DNA of 64,000 bases from Dama dama (lineage: Eukaryota; Chordata; Mammalia; Artiodactyla; Cervidae). The position numbers and the translations under genes were made by a program. The notes under the pieces are model-generated. The model did not search any database, was not told the origin of the DNA, and saw only the letters and a program-made list of their open reading frames with translations. The stretch lies in contig NC_083695.1 of the NCBI RefSeq assembly GCF_033118175.1, positions 33,559,607 to 33,623,606 on the forward strand, written 5' to 3'. This document shows positions 12,198-24,714 of this stretch, one piece after another. Position 1 is the first letter of the stretch; each line of letters opens with the position of its first letter.

Positions 12198-12534
12198 CTC
12201 ACAGTGTACCTCAGAATGTTTATTTAAATGATCACTATCTCCTTCCCGGTTACACACTTAACCGTAAGATCAATAACAGTAAATCTTCAGGTAGGAATAC
12301 ACCCAGGGGCCCCTTAATCTAAGAAAGCATCTATGTATGAACTAGTCCATACTGGGTTAACTGTGTTTTTTAGAGTTTCTCCCAAATACCCTCCAATACT
12401 CTTTAGTTAGAATCTGTTAGAGCTAGAAAACGTTCTGATGAAAAAGAGTGTGTACCTATAAATGCATTTCATGTATGTGAATGGGTATCTAGATGCTAGA
12501 TATGTTTAGCTACACACTGACAGATAGATAGATA

Positions 12535-12730
12535 GTGAGCTCACTCTATCATGTACGACTCTTTATAACCCTGTGGACTGTAGCCTACCAGGCTCCTCTG
12601 TCCTTGGAATTTTTCAGACAGGAATACTGGAGTGGGTTGTCATTTCCTGACCCAGAGATTGAACCCATGTCTTCTGTATCTCCCGCATTGGCAGGCGGAT
12701 TCTCTACCTTGGAGTCACTTGGGAAACCCT
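12535..12730 (-). mobile_element. Bov-tA SINE, antisense
   Basis: gtgagctcactctatcatgt through gcattggcaggcggattctc to the reversed head acttgggaaaccc. agatagatag at left and agatggatag at right suggest insertion in a GATA-rich site. Confidence 0.88.
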
Positions 12731-13408
12731 AGATGGATAGATGTTAGCTTAAATAGTTCTTAGAGAATGTATCTGTTGTGTTTTAAAACTATATAATCAA
12801 TTTCTATAATTTAAAGCTCTTGAAGGTACACAAATAGATATTTACCTAAGAAGTATATTACCAAATATTTTTCAGAGTAATTATTGATTATACCCAGTAA
12901 GTGATTTTCCTGCAATTCAATTAGACACCAAAATTCATTTTTCAGAACATTACAACTTGGCGGCAAAATTTTATTTTGGCTTAAACACCGCATGCAAGTT
13001 TTTGGCTCGGATAAAAACCTTTGGAAGGGTAGCAGATAAGTATAATTCAGATAATTGAACAGCTAAATTTTTCCTCAGTTAAAAGGAATAAAGTGTTTTT
13101 ACATTTAATATGAAAAACTATTTAAATGAGGACTTAACTGTTGCCTTGTTCCTATTATTAGGATCAGACAGTTTATCCCAATTAAATGTCTTAAGAAGCT
13201 CACATCATTTTTGAATCATTGATTTTTAAAGTAGCCCTATAGAAGCCAGTATTCCTGAGGACTTTCCCCCTTTGTTTAATCTTGGTCCATAAAGTTTATT
13301 TAGCTTTTCCCTGTTTCTAGTAAACTATTTTAAGTTCCTGTATTTAGAGCTTTTCTTGTCCCAAGAAAGTGGCCTATTTTTTTGTCTCATTATTTTGCAC
13401 TTAATATC

Positions 13409-13765
13409 AGCAGTCCCCAACCTTTTTGGCACCAGGAACTAGTTTCGTGGAAGACAGTTTTTCCATGGACTAGGGGCGGGGGGTGGTTTAGGGATGATTG
13501 AAGCGCATTACTTGTTTTTTTTGTTTTTTTTTTTTTAATTTTCTACAACCTTAATTATTAATGTTCTTTTGACATTAACTTTAATTTCCATATATTAAAA
13601 TTTCGATGAACCCTTTTTTAAAATTTATTTTTAATTGACAGATAGTTGCTTTACAATGTTGTGTTAGTTTCAAGCACTGTACATTTATTGTATACTTTAT
13701 TTCTATTGTTATCACTTCAGCTGTACCTCAGATCATCAGGCATTAGATTCCAGAGGTAGGGACTC
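13409..13765. mobile_element. Old DNA-transposon remnant (hAT-like) interrupted by an L1 piece
   Basis: agcagtccccaacctttttg and agtttcgtggaagacagttt are the start of a common mammalian DNA-transposon fossil. Its continuation (acatttattgtatactttat, cagatcatcaggcattagat) appears after an L1 3'-end fragment at about 13511-13672. I do not name the subfamily. Confidence 0.7.
13511..13672 (-). mobile_element. L1 3'-end fragment, antisense
   Basis: T-rich start, then attgacagatagttgcttta and caatgttgtgttagtttcaa, the reversed terminal L1 sequence. It splits the DNA-transposon remnant around it. Confidence 0.7.
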
Positions 13766-15487
13766 CTAGTTTATATGATTTGCTCATTGTAATAAATTTT
13801 GACCATACTCTGATTTCCTAGAATTTCACCCATACTCACCTATAACAAAGGGAAAATTTTTTTAAGTGCCTTGTGAGTAGGCAGTACCTTCACATGGTTC
13901 AGAATTCAAAACGTATAATAATTAGGGCTTGTTCAGCTGTCTGGGACTTGTGAGGAAATAGTTTTTCTTTATTTGAATAACCACAAAACTTGTCTTCAAA
14001 ACGTACATACTTTTGGAAATGAAAGGGGGGCACTATTAATTGTAATAGGACTATCCTGGGCAAACCAGTCTATGTGGCCATGCAAGTCATTATAGATATT
14101 TAAACAAAAGTATTTAGTAAAATGAATTACTACATTGGTTGATGTTTTGGACTTGTGTTATTTCTAAAATTTCTTCCAACTCACAAATTCTTCATCATGT
14201 GCTAAGAATATGCCAGATAATATAGAATTTAAGCCTGAGAATCTCTAACTCCAAGAACAAGTTGGAGAGGCAAGATACCAACAGATTAAAACAGTAAAGT
14301 AGCAGTATAAACGAATTCAAGTCAGGGTCATTTTACTGAATGCCTTCTGTATTCAAAAATTGTAGTTACAGAGATAAAATAAGACAAAATCTCCTTTTCT
14401 TGGAATCTAGAAGAGACATAGCCCACTAATACAACATGAGAAGTTGTATACAACTTTTATGAGCAAATTTTTATAGGATCAAGAATGAAGAAATTTGTAA
14501 GTTTCACAGAGGAAGTGGTGTTTGAATTACGCTTTGAAGAATACTTACAGTTTTGGCAAGTCGATATTACAAAAGAATTTAAGTTAATGGAGCACTAAGA
14601 TCAAAAGGCAAAGAGGCCTTAAAGGGTATGATGTATCACAGAGAAAGTTACATATCAGGGAGATCGGTGTGGGTAAGCATGAAATGGTAAGTTGTAATAG
14701 GCCTTTGAATGCTGTACTGCACAGGACATGATTAAGTGCTTAAAGTACATACTGAGAAGAAAGAGATTTGGGTTGAGAAACATCTTGTGGTCAGTTTATC
14801 ATAATTCAATAAAAGAAAGGAACTATACTTACACTTGTTTATAAAGCTCTGTTTCAGAAGGATCAACAAATACTAAAGATGTAGATCTTTCTTTTTTTTT
14901 TTTTTAATTAAATGCCAAAGAATAAAAGCTGCAATAATCCCTCTAAAACGTATTAGTGATGAACAATCCCATGGGGTTAGAATGAGACAAATTTGATAGG
15001 GTTAGAAAAATTGTAGAGAAAAGGAGCTATATATAAACTGGGATGAAAGCACTAGGGAAAACGCCTTAGAAAATTAATAAAGATTGGCTTGGTTTAAAGA
15101 TGATAAACAAAGACTAATGCAAGAGGCTAATGAATTCAGTCATGAAGAAAGTTTATACTAAAGTGCTCTCCAAAAGAATTGCTGCTGGCCTGATTTTTAT
15201 TAAACATTTTTCCCTTAAATAAGGGGGAAAATATAAGTAACCCATTAATAAAATTCGCAATCAATACTAAATTAGGAGATACTGTCTCTGTTAATAAAAT
15301 GATGGAAATTCTTATAATATTAATAATTACTGTAAGTTGGATATAGAAGGTCAAAATAGTGTTTAAAATAAGATGAGCTCTGTGTTTCCCATTTTTAAAC
15401 CCACATAGAAGCAGCAGGTAGCATTTGAGAAATGTCTCCATTTCCAGGAGATATTCTTGGTTTAAGGGTTTTAAGAGCTGAATGGTA
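13766..15487. other. Unique AT-rich intron, 1.7 kb
   Basis: No coding frame, RNA gene or clear young repeat found. A T run lies near 14890. The long minus-strand frame ending in the SINE at 15488 has no recognisable protein. Confidence 0.6.
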
Positions 15488-15788
15488 GGAACTCCCTGGT
15501 GGTCCAGTAGTTGACAATCCACCTTGCTGTATAGAGGACATAGGTTTGATCCTTAGCCTGGGAAGATTCCACATGCCGCAGGGCAACTAAGTCCATGTGC
15601 TACAGCTACTGAAGCCTGTGTTCCTAGAGCCCATGTTCTACAACAAGAGAAGCCACAGCAATGAGGATCCCATTCACCTCAATTACAGGGTAGCCCCCAC
15701 TTGTCACAGCTAGAAAAAAACCCATGCACAGCAGCAAAGACCCAGCACAGCCATAAATAAACACTTAAAAAATTTTTTTAGAAAAATA
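15488..15788 (+). mobile_element. CHR-type tRNA-Glu SINE
   Basis: Head ggaactccctggtggtccag, body acatgccgcagggcaactaa, tail caaagacccagcacagccat followed by A-rich sequence. The flanks gaatggtag and gcatggtag are a likely target-site duplication. Confidence 0.92.
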
Positions 15789-16569
15789 ACTGCATGGTAG
15801 CGACACCTAAAATGTAGAGCTGTAGGAATATGTCTTCACTGAAGAGCCTACATTTATATGATACATAGTGTGATTATATTCTATGATTCAAAGTAGATTT
15901 TTTGTGAAATTTTTCAGATAAATCTTTGTCACTGAATTTTCTATAAAACATTTCTTTCTGAGACTCACATTTTAATGAAGGAATTATTTTAAAATTCTTA
16001 CTCCCTCTTGATGATGTTTAGATACTTAGAGGAGGATGTGTAGGTCTTAAGGAAAGTTAGGTGAGGAACAGTGGATGGAGGCCTAGGCAAAAAGTGTAGT
16101 TCCCTGGGACAATTATATAGTTCCCTTAGCAAGGTTCATATTTCAGTCTAAACTGCTATTTGTACTGAATGTGCGCATGAGCTCTAGAAAGTAAATCATG
16201 GCCTTCACTTTCTATATCTTGCAGTAGATTTTACCATAAATTAGAGACTGTAGTGTGATTATTTGAAAGATCAACAGTGCAATTTGTTAGGATCAAATAA
16301 ACAGCTTTGCAGTCAACTCTTCTGGAATCTATTGACGCATTTAGACTTAAGCCCTCATAGCAAATCCATAGAGATTTAAACTTTTTAGAACCTGGACTCT
16401 AGCTACTTTGAAAATTTGACACAGGGAATAATTAAGAAAGATTTCTTTTGAAATGGCCTCGGAGTCATCAATCTCTGTTCTTATATTATACTACTCTATA
16501 AAGAATCTCTATATTCAAGTTTGTTTGTTTGGATGTTTTGTAAGTACAGAAAACTATCAGGTGAGTGAG

Positions 16570-16611
16570 GCAGGGGGAGGAAGGAGAGAAAGAGGGGAGG
16601 GAGAAAGGGAG

Positions 16612-16656
<45 letters not shown>
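16570..16656. repeat. Purine tract followed by (GT)21
   Basis: An almost pure A/G stretch (16570-16613) runs into about 21 GT units. It creates open frames on both strands with poly-Cys-Val or poly-Thr-His runs, which are not genes. Confidence 0.95.
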
Positions 16657-16660
<4 letters not shown>

Positions 16661-17426
16661 ACATTAATGGAACAGTTGGCTGTAGTAAACTTCTTAAAAC
16701 CTGTACATTGGTATATCAACTTAAGAAGTGGATCATAAGGAAAGTCAGTAGGTTTCTTTGACACATGATAGCAAGAACCCAATCCAGCATGCCACTTGTA
16801 AAGCATGAAGGCATTTGTCACCATTGACAGTACTGACATTTAATCTGGGATCTGTTTGCAACTCAGCTTTCCATACATTCCCATGTATATGGTGGTCTCA
16901 ATTCAGCTTCAAAGCATAGCTTTTTCTATCAAGTTATTCTGAATTTTATGTAACAGAGGAAAACAGAAATATTAAGTAGATACTGTTTGGATGATTATTT
17001 TTCTCCAGATGAGCCATGCCAGCCAGAGGGTTCTGGGAATTGACCTCTTGTGCTGTTTTTGTAATTCACAAGCCAAAACTGTGGTAAGTTAAATTATAGG
17101 AGGTTGATTAATGATCCAAGAAGGAGGCATAGTAGATCAGTTACATAGGAAACTCAGGAAAGCCAAGTTAATAAGAACTAAAAAGTACTTAACCTAGATG
17201 AGGCAGATGTTTAAGTAAGATGTCCTGGTTACACAAGCTGATAGCAAATCTGGTGTCAAGTCAGTTTGGGTATAGTCTCCACAAGAGTACAACAGCCTGA
17301 GGAATTCTAGTATGAACCCACCAAGATATTATATGAGCTAGGAATGGTAGCAGGAATATGGAAGAACTCTTTCGCAGGAGTCAATCAGTGTCATTCAGAG
17401 AGGTTTATTTTTATATAAAAGCTGCT
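16657..17426. other. Unique intron
   Basis: No coding exon, RNA gene or repeat identified. Confidence 0.55.
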
Positions 17427-17547
17427 GGTTTAGTCGCTAAGTCATCTCCGACTCTTGTGACCCCATGGACTGAAGCTCACCAGACTCCTCTAACCATGGG
17501 ATTCTCCAGGCAAGAATGCTGGAGTGGATTGCCAGTTCCTTCTCCAA
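17427..17547 (-). mobile_element. Bov-tA SINE, truncated, antisense
   Basis: gtttagtcgctaagtcatct to gccagttccttctcca is the BovB-derived tail part of Bov-tA in reverse; the tRNA half is absent. agctgc occurs at both edges. Confidence 0.85.
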
Positions 17548-18384
17548 TAGAAGCTGCATTGGTTTTCTAAAAATGGAAGGTTCCCAAGGAGCTGGCACAT
17601 ACTAAAATTCCTAGCAAACACACTGCAGTGAAAGCCGTCTAGATTTAGAAGATAGAGACTAGAGTGTTAGGAAGGCTAATACTCAGGGCTAAAGATAGGG
17701 AATCTAAACCAAATCTCAGTTTAGTTCCTAGGATTGGCTGATGCAGAAGACGACTTATTAAGATAGAACAAAAGGTTTGTGGTCACAGTTGGGCCACCAC
17801 AGCTTACATCTGAATGCCTGTTATTCCATGTTCTACTCTTGACAAGTATCCTGTGCTTATTAGGATTAGCTGAAACTCGGTACCCAGCTCTGCAAATACA
17901 GCCTGAACTACAAAGAACTAGGAAAGATATAAGCAGAGCAAAATGAAGAAGGACCTCATGCAAGCAAAATCGGGACTTAAAATGTCAGCAGATAGCGGTC
18001 TGAACATGTCATGGATGGCAGAAAGCAACTTGCAACTTGTTTAACTACTACAGTGCTAAATTGAACCACTGCTGTGTGTAACCTACTGTGCTGAGGTAAT
18101 GTTGGAAACAAAGATATACGGCCTTTACGGCAAAGCTTATTCTTGAGTAAGGCAGGTGAGATCTATACTAGAAACCAGAATAAGAAAGAATTATATGAAT
18201 TTTACCTAAAAATACACTGTAGAAATAATGCAAGCATGAATTCATTTTTTACTAGTGATCATGGAAACAATATATTCTAAAGGGAACATGTAAACTAATT
18301 TGTGGAATGTAAATAAGGTTTTGATGCAAATAAGAACTAGAGATGATCTTAGAGATCATCTGGTACATCTTAGAAATTTGAAAA
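17548..18384. other. Unique intron
   Basis: No recognisable feature. The 80-codon minus frame near 17721-17963 begins with a hydrophobic stretch by chance and shows no family. Confidence 0.55.
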
Positions 18385-18580
18385 GTAATTGAGACCCACT
18401 GCTGGTGGGAAAAATTTTGTACAACTTTCCTGGAAGATAGCTTGGAAATACATATCAAAAATCTTTTAAAAATGTAAAACTTTGACTCAGTATCTTTACT
18501 TATAGGAAGTAATTCTGTGGAATGATTTAGCCTATGCACAAAGATTTATACACAAGGATGTTTGTAACAGCATTGGTCTT
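18385..18580 (+). mobile_element. Old L1M-type 3' fragment
   Basis: ccactgctggtgggaaaaat, then the phrase around agcttggaaatacatatc and caaggatgtttgtaacagca, resembles the 3' UTR block of old mammalian L1. Divergence is high. Confidence 0.55.
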
Positions 18581-19965
18581 AATTTTTTAACTTCTCATTT
18601 TCTGCAGCAAAGTTGTTAGAAATAATAGAGATCTTCCATATATTAATTACCCAGCTTTCCTAAACATTAATATTTCATGTAATTATAGTAAAATGATCAA
18701 AGCCAAGAATTTAATACTGATTTCATAGTACTAATAAAGCTACAGGCCTTATTCATATGTCACCAATTATCAGTAATGTTCTTTTTCTGGCCTAGGATAC
18801 AATCTAGGATCCCACACTGCATGAGTCATTAGTCAATTCCTCTTATTCTCTTACAGTCTGGCATAGTTTTGCAGTCTTTCTTTTGTCTTTTGTGACTCTG
18901 ACACTCTTATACTGCCTGGCTATTTTGTAGAATGTCTCAATTTGAATTTGACTGTTTCCTCAAGATAAAATTCACGTTATGCATTTTTAGGCAAGAATAC
19001 CACACAGATAATATTTTGCTCTCCTCAGTACATCATATCAGGAGGCATATGATATCAGTTTGCCTCATCGGTGGTGACATTAACTTTGATCACTTACATA
19101 AGATGGTGCCTCTCAAATTTCTCCTTTGTAAATTAATGTTTGTCTCTTCTTAACAAAATATTTTTTGGGACGATACTTTGAGATTTTATCTTTCATCTCC
19201 CCCCCATTATACTTTTGCTCTCAAATTTTAACATCCATTGATTGATTAGTAATAATGATTACTGTAGTGTCAACCAAATAATGAGTTTTTAATTTTTATT
19301 ATTCATCATGTATTTATTAATTGGAATTCTGTCATCAGAAAGAGCTTTCTCTTCTCCCCATTTGTTTATTCATTTACTTATTTATATCAGCATGAACTCA
19401 CAGATATTTATCATTATTTGTTGCTCAGATAGTTCTAGATTTGGCTATTGGAAGCACCTCCAAATTGTCTCTTGTGCCCTTTCAACAGGCTCCTATCATT
19501 TATTTCCTTACGTCCTGACACAAGATAGTCCAAGATCTTCTTGTACTTATCCCTAGCCATGGAATCAGCCATTTCTCTAAGAAGCCTTTGATCCTTTTAT
19601 TGGCACTGACCATTCTCATTTCTACTGGATTGTCTCTATTTTTAGATTTCTGTGGATGAGATTAGAAAATATGTGAATATGTAAACACATCTACTACTTC
19701 TATATCTGTGTATATGTATTTTTAAAATATGGGTTCGTATTGGTATTGTCTACTTCAGTCCAACACCACAGACTTCCCTGCACATCCTGTCATGTTAACT
19801 TTTTTTCTGATATATTAAAAGTTACCATGACTACGTAGATACTCAGTGAAGTGTCTCTCTCCACTCATCCTTTCTTCCACATTCCAGTTTTCACTCTTTC
19901 ATACTTTTTCTACCCACCAGTAGGCAGCAGAGCTCTTTAGTTTCTGATTATTCTTCCTCTGTTTC
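18581..19965. other. Unique intron, 1.4 kb
   Basis: AT-rich, with short frames of no recognisable product. Nothing else supported. Confidence 0.55.
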
Positions 19966-20449
19966 ATCTTTTTTTCTAATAGTTTATTGAGGTAGAATTC
20001 ACATACCATACCATTTACTCATTTAAAATGTGTAATTTTGTCTTGGGGATATATTCATAAAGTTGAGCGATCATGACTACAGTCACTTTTAATATTATTT
20101 ACAGTCAATTTTCTAAATCATCCCAGAACATACCATTTTTCCTCAGTTCCTCTCTCTTTCGGCCCTAGGCAACCACTAACCTGTCTCTCTATCTATGCCT
20201 TTTGTCTTATGAGTTTTTGAACTTATTAATATATATCCATATGGCAGAAATTGATTTAGTAATGAAGGTGTTTTTATTAACATGGAAAGATATACACAAT
20301 GTATTTTTCTGTAAATTTTTTAATTTATATTCTCAATATATAATACTTTCAAACAATACGTTCCCTTTTATATCAGTCCTCTTTCATTTAGTATGGTATT
20401 TTAGAGGTTTGTCCATGTTATATCATCTATCAGTACCTCATTCCTTTTT
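19966..20449 (-). mobile_element. Old L1M 3' end, antisense, left part (continues after BovB)
   Basis: agtttattgaggtagaattc, ccctaggcaaccactaacct and the gtccatgttatatcatctat block are reversed L1M 3' UTR. BovB interrupts it at 20450. The next L1 phrase follows at 22166, and possibly further at 23040-23250 after other insertions. Confidence 0.75.
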
Positions 20450-22165
20450 CAGTTCAGTCACTCAGTCATGTCTAACTCTTTGTGACCTCATGGAATGCAG
20501 CACACCAGTCATCTGTTTCCATCACCAACTCCCGGAGCTTCCTCAAACTCATGTCTATCAAGTTGGTGATCCCATCCAACCATCTCATCCTCCGTCTTCC
20601 CCTTCTCCTCTTGCCTTCAATCTTTCCCAGCATCCGGGTCTTTTCCAGTGAGTCAGTTCTTCACATCAGGTGGCCAAAGTATTGGAGCTTTAGCTTCAGC
20701 ATCACTCCTTCCAATGAATGTTAAGGACTGATTTCCTTTAGGATTGACTGGTTAGATCTCCTTGCAGTCAGAGGGACTCTCAAGAGTTTTCTCCGACATC
20801 AAAGTTCAAAAACATCAATATTTTGGCACTTGGCTTTCTTTATGGTCCAACTCGCACATCCATACATGACTGCTGGAAAAATCATAGCTTTGACTAGACA
20901 GACCTCTGATGGCAAAAAAGTAATGTCTCTGCTTTTTAATATACTGTTTAGGTTGGTCATAGCTTTTCTTCCAAGGAGCAAGCATCTTTTAATTTCATGG
21001 CTGCAGTCACCATCCACAGTGATTTTGGAGCCCAAGAAAATAAAGTCTGTCACTGTTGCCATTGTTTCCCCATCTGTTTGCTAGAAGTGATGGGACTGGA
21101 TGCCATGATCTTCATTTTTTGAATGTTGAGTGTTCAGCCAACTTTTTCATTCTCCTGTTTCACTTTCATCAAGAGGCTCTTTAGTTCTTCTTCACTTTCT
21201 GCCATAAGGGTGGTGTCATCTGCATATCTGAGATTATTGATATTTCTCCTGGCAAGCTTGTGCTTTGTCCAGTCTGGCATTTCACATGATGTACTCTGCA
21301 TATAAGTTAAATAAGCAAGGTGACAATATACAGCCTGTCGTCCTCCTTTCCCAATTTGGAACCAGTCTGTTGTTCCATGTCCAGTGTTAACTGTTGCTTC
21401 TTGACCTGCATACAGATTTCTCAGGACGCAGTCAGGTGGTCTGGTAGTCCCATCTCTTGAAGGATTTTTCACAGTTGTGATCCACAGAGTCAAAGGCTTT
21501 AGCATAGTCAATGAAGCAGAGTAGATACTTTTCTGGAATTCTCTTGCTTTTTTTGTGATCCAGCAGATGTTGACAATTTGGTCTCTGGTTCCTCTGCGTT
21601 TTCTAAATCCAGCTTGAGCGTCTGGAAGTTCTCAGTTCACGTACTGTTGAAGCCTAACTTGGAGAATTTTGAGCATTACTTTGCTAGTGTGTGAGATGAG
21701 TACAACTGTGCGGTGGTTTCAGTTTGGCATTGCCTTTCTTTGGGATTGGAATGAAAACTGAGCTTTTCCAGTCCTGTGGCCACTGCTGAGTTTTCCAGAT
21801 TTGCTGGCATGTTGAGTGCAGTGCTTCCACAGCGTCATCTTTTAGGATTTGAAACAACTCAGCTGGAATTCTATCAGCTCCACTAGCTTTGTTCATAGTG
21901 ATGCTTCCCAGGGTCCACTTGACTTCACACTCCAGGATGTCTGGCTTTAGGTGAGTGATCACACCATTGTGATTATCTGGGTCACTAAGATTTTTATTGT
22001 ATAGTTCTTCTGTGTATTCTTGCCACCTCTTCTTAATATCTTCAGCTTCTGCTGGGACTATACCATGTCTGTCCTTTATTGTGCCCATCTTTGCATGAAT
22101 TGTTCCCTTAGTATCTCTAATTTTCTAAAAGTAGAGCTTCATTTCCTTAATTTTCTAAAGGAACT
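20450..22165 (-). mobile_element. BovB LINE, 5'-truncated, antisense, inserted in an old L1 with 12-bp duplication
   Basis: The left edge is the reversed BovB 3' end (agttcagtcactcagtcatg). The RT motif (LRYADDTTLMAESEEEL) is readable on the minus strand at 21134-21511, and the upstream RT part (WPQDWKSSVFIPIPKKGNA) at 21684-22088. The host L1 reads tcattccttttt just before (20438-20449) and again just after (22166-22177), an exact 12-base target-site duplication; the L1 then continues (attgccatataatattgcat). The 5' junction contains a small internal repeat (taattttctaaa twice). Confidence 0.94.
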
Positions 22166-22210
22166 TCATTCCTTTTTATTGCCATATAATATTGCATTGC
22201 ATGACATGTT
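22166..22210 (-). mobile_element. Old L1M 3' end, continuation after BovB
   Basis: tcattcctttttattgccat is the normal sequel to the L1 text before 20450, which shows the BovB insertion directly. Recognisable L1 fades after about 22210. Confidence 0.65.
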
Positions 22211-22520
22211 AGTTTCCTAGGACTGCCATAATAAGTTACCATAAACTGGATGGCTTTAACAACAGGAATTTATTCTCTTATAGTTCTCAAACTTAGAAGT
22301 CTCCAGATATCAGTATATAGAGCCATAACGATATTAGTTAGGCCACATTTAAAGACTATAGGGAAAAATATTTTCTTGACTCTTTCTAGCTTCAGTTAGC
22401 TGTTGGCAGTTAATCTTCAGCATTGCTAACATTCCTTGGCGTGTAGCTGAATCACTCCAGTCTGCCTCTGTCTTCACCTGGACCTCTTGTATGTATTTTT
22501 CTGCATCCTCACCTCTTATT

Positions 22521-22875
22521 GGGCTTCCCTTGTGGCTCAGCTGGTAAAGAATCCTCCTGCAGACGGGAGGAAGGTTCAAAAAGGAGGGGATATATGTATA
22601 CCTATGGCTGATTCATGTTGAGATTTGACAGAAAACAACAAAATTCTATAAGGCAATTATCCTTCAATTAACAAAAAATTAATTAAGAAAAAAAAGAATC
22701 CACCTGCAATGCAGGAGACCTGAGTTCGATCCCTGGGTTGGAAGATCCCCTGGAGAAGGAGAAGGCTACCCAGAAAGGAAAAGAATACCCAATATTCTGG
22801 CTTGGAGAATTCCATGGATTGTATAGTCCATGGGGTCGCAAAGATTCTGATATGACTGAGCAACTTTCACTTCAT
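22521..22875 (+). mobile_element. Bov-tA SINE interrupted by an L1 3' end
   Basis: Head gggcttcccttgtggctcag to aagaatcctcctgca, then an L1 insert (22562-22692), then the rest of Bov-tA from gcaggagacctgagttcgat to tgactgagcaactttcac. ctcttatt flanks the whole SINE (22513-22520 and 22876-22883). Confidence 0.92.
22562..22692 (+). mobile_element. Short L1 3' end inserted in Bov-tA
   Basis: aaggttcaaaaaggagggga, the cctatggctgattcatgttg block and caattatccttcaattaaca form the 3' end of ruminant L1, ending in an A-rich tail. aaagaatccNcctgca is duplicated at 22546-22561 and 22693-22708 with one mismatch. Confidence 0.9.
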
Positions 22876-23377
22876 CTCTTATTATGAGGACTTCAGTCAC
22901 TGGATTTTGGACCTACTCTAATCTAGTATGATCTTATTTTAAATAATCAGGAAACATATTATTTCCAAATAAGGTTATAGCCTGAGGTTCCAAATGAATG
23001 TGAATTTTGGGGAGATGCTATTCAACCCACCTATATATAAATATACCACATTATTTATTCATTCATTGGTTGATGGACATTTCATTTTTATACTTGTTTA
23101 TGACCAATGGAACAGATACATGAGTGTTTTATTATTTCCTTTTCTTTTCATGTGAAAGGTGGCATACTGTTGATACTTGTTTGCACTTTGCTTTTTTCAC
23201 TGAATGTTATGACTTGAATATTGCTCCATACTACTTCACAGAGGTCTTACCAATTATAGTCAGACTCAAAAGAGTAGATACTAACTTTCATTTTAGAATA
23301 GGAATAGCTCCTATCAAACCAATCCTTTCTCTGGTAGCGATTATAACTCTGGAAAAATATTAGAAAAGAAAATACTA

Positions 23378-23731
23378 GGGTGTTCCCTGGTGGCTTAGTG
23401 GTGAAGAATCCACCTTCCAATGCAGGAGATGTGGGTTTGATCTCCGGTCTGGGAAGATTCCTACATGCCGCAGAGCAGCTAAGCTCATTCATGATAACTA
23501 CTGAGCCTGTGCTCTAGAGCCTGGGAGCCACAATTGCTGAGCCCTTGAGCCACAACCAATGAAGCCCCCGTGCCCTAGTACGCTCAGGAGCAAGAGAAGT
23601 CACCACAGTGAGAAGCCCATACACCAGAACTAGAGAGTAGCCCCTCATCGCCACAACTGAGAAAAAACTTCATGCAACAACAAAGACTAGTACAACCAAT
23701 AAATAAATAAATATTCTTTAAAAAAAAAACA
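23378..23731 (+). mobile_element. CHR-type tRNA-Glu SINE
   Basis: Head gggtgttccctggtggctta, body acatgccgcagagcagctaa, tail caaagactagtacaaccaat with AAATAAAT repeats and an A run. The left edge is approximate. Confidence 0.92.
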
Positions 23732-24198
23732 CTGGGAGATACTGGAAAACAATGAAAATCAGGTGGAAACTGCACGAGAATACGTGCAGTCTTACAGACT
23801 TCAGGAGCAGAGAAAGAGTTTGGGGTGACTACATCAGGTAGAAAGTGAGCAAAGAAATTCCTGAAGGGAAAGAACCATAGAAAAGTAGCCTGAAACTCTG
23901 CATAAAGGTCCTGCAGTCATGGAGGAGGAAGAAATTTGTATGAACCCTGAATTACACATATACAGATAAGTTCCAGCAGCTCAACCAAAGCTAAAAGAAC
24001 TGAATGACAATTTCTGTCGTTGTCCGTTGCTGGAACCAGGGGTTTAGAATTTGAGTTTAGCTAAGTTTAACTGCTAACTTAGTGGGCACACAGACACACC
24101 CATTTCCTGCTCTCTGCCGCTGCTTTAGTGCCACAAGTTGGGGACTCAAGTCTTGTCCTTTCCGTATGTTCATTTAAAAAATAGGGTAATAATAATGA

Positions 24199-24400
24199 TG
24201 GGCTTCCTTCGTAGCTTGGTAAAGAATCTGTGTGCAATGCAAGAGACCCAGGTTCAATTCCTGGGTTGAGAATATCCCCTGGAGAAGGAAATGGCAGTCC
24301 ACCCCAGAATTCTTGCCTGGAGAATCCCATGGACAGTGGAGTCTGACAGGCTCTTGTCCGTGGGATCGCAAGAGTTGTATACGACTTAGCAACTAAACCA
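24199..24400 (+). mobile_element. Bov-tA SINE
   Basis: gggcttccttcgtagcttgg, ccaggttcaattcctgggtt, then the BovB-derived tail to acgacttagcaactaaacca, followed by a short CCA repeat. Confidence 0.92.
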
Positions 24401-24469
24401 CCACCACCAACTGCTTACTTTAAAAAAAAAATTAATCCTCTTCAGAGATACATAAATGACCAGTCTCTA

Positions 24470-24692
24470 CAATAGAGGTCAACCAACTATTTTTAAAGGG
24501 CACAAGAGTAAATATTTTATAGAGTTGTAGGCCTTGCTTTGTGGTCTTAGTTGAAACTACTCAACTATGCCATTGTAATGCAAAACTGTCCATAGAAAAT
24601 CTGTAAACAAATGGACTTGGCTGCATTCCACTGAAACTTTATTTAGAAAAGTCAATGACTGGCCCTTAGGTTATAGATTGCTCAACCTCTGT
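24470..24692. mobile_element. hAT-like DNA transposon remnant (family A)
   Basis: Starts near gaggtcaaccaactattttt, contains gagttgtaggccttgctttg and actgaaactttatttagaaa, and ends gattgctcaacctctg. The ends are near-inverted. The same family recurs at 30334-30500 and 56068-56300. Confidence 0.75.
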
Positions 24693-24714
24693 TTCACATC
24701 TCATGCACAATATT

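Noticed and set aside
16453..16839. Overlapping plus and minus frames with long Cys-Val and Thr-His runs
   Set aside because: They are translations of the GT microsatellite and adjoining purine tract, not proteins.
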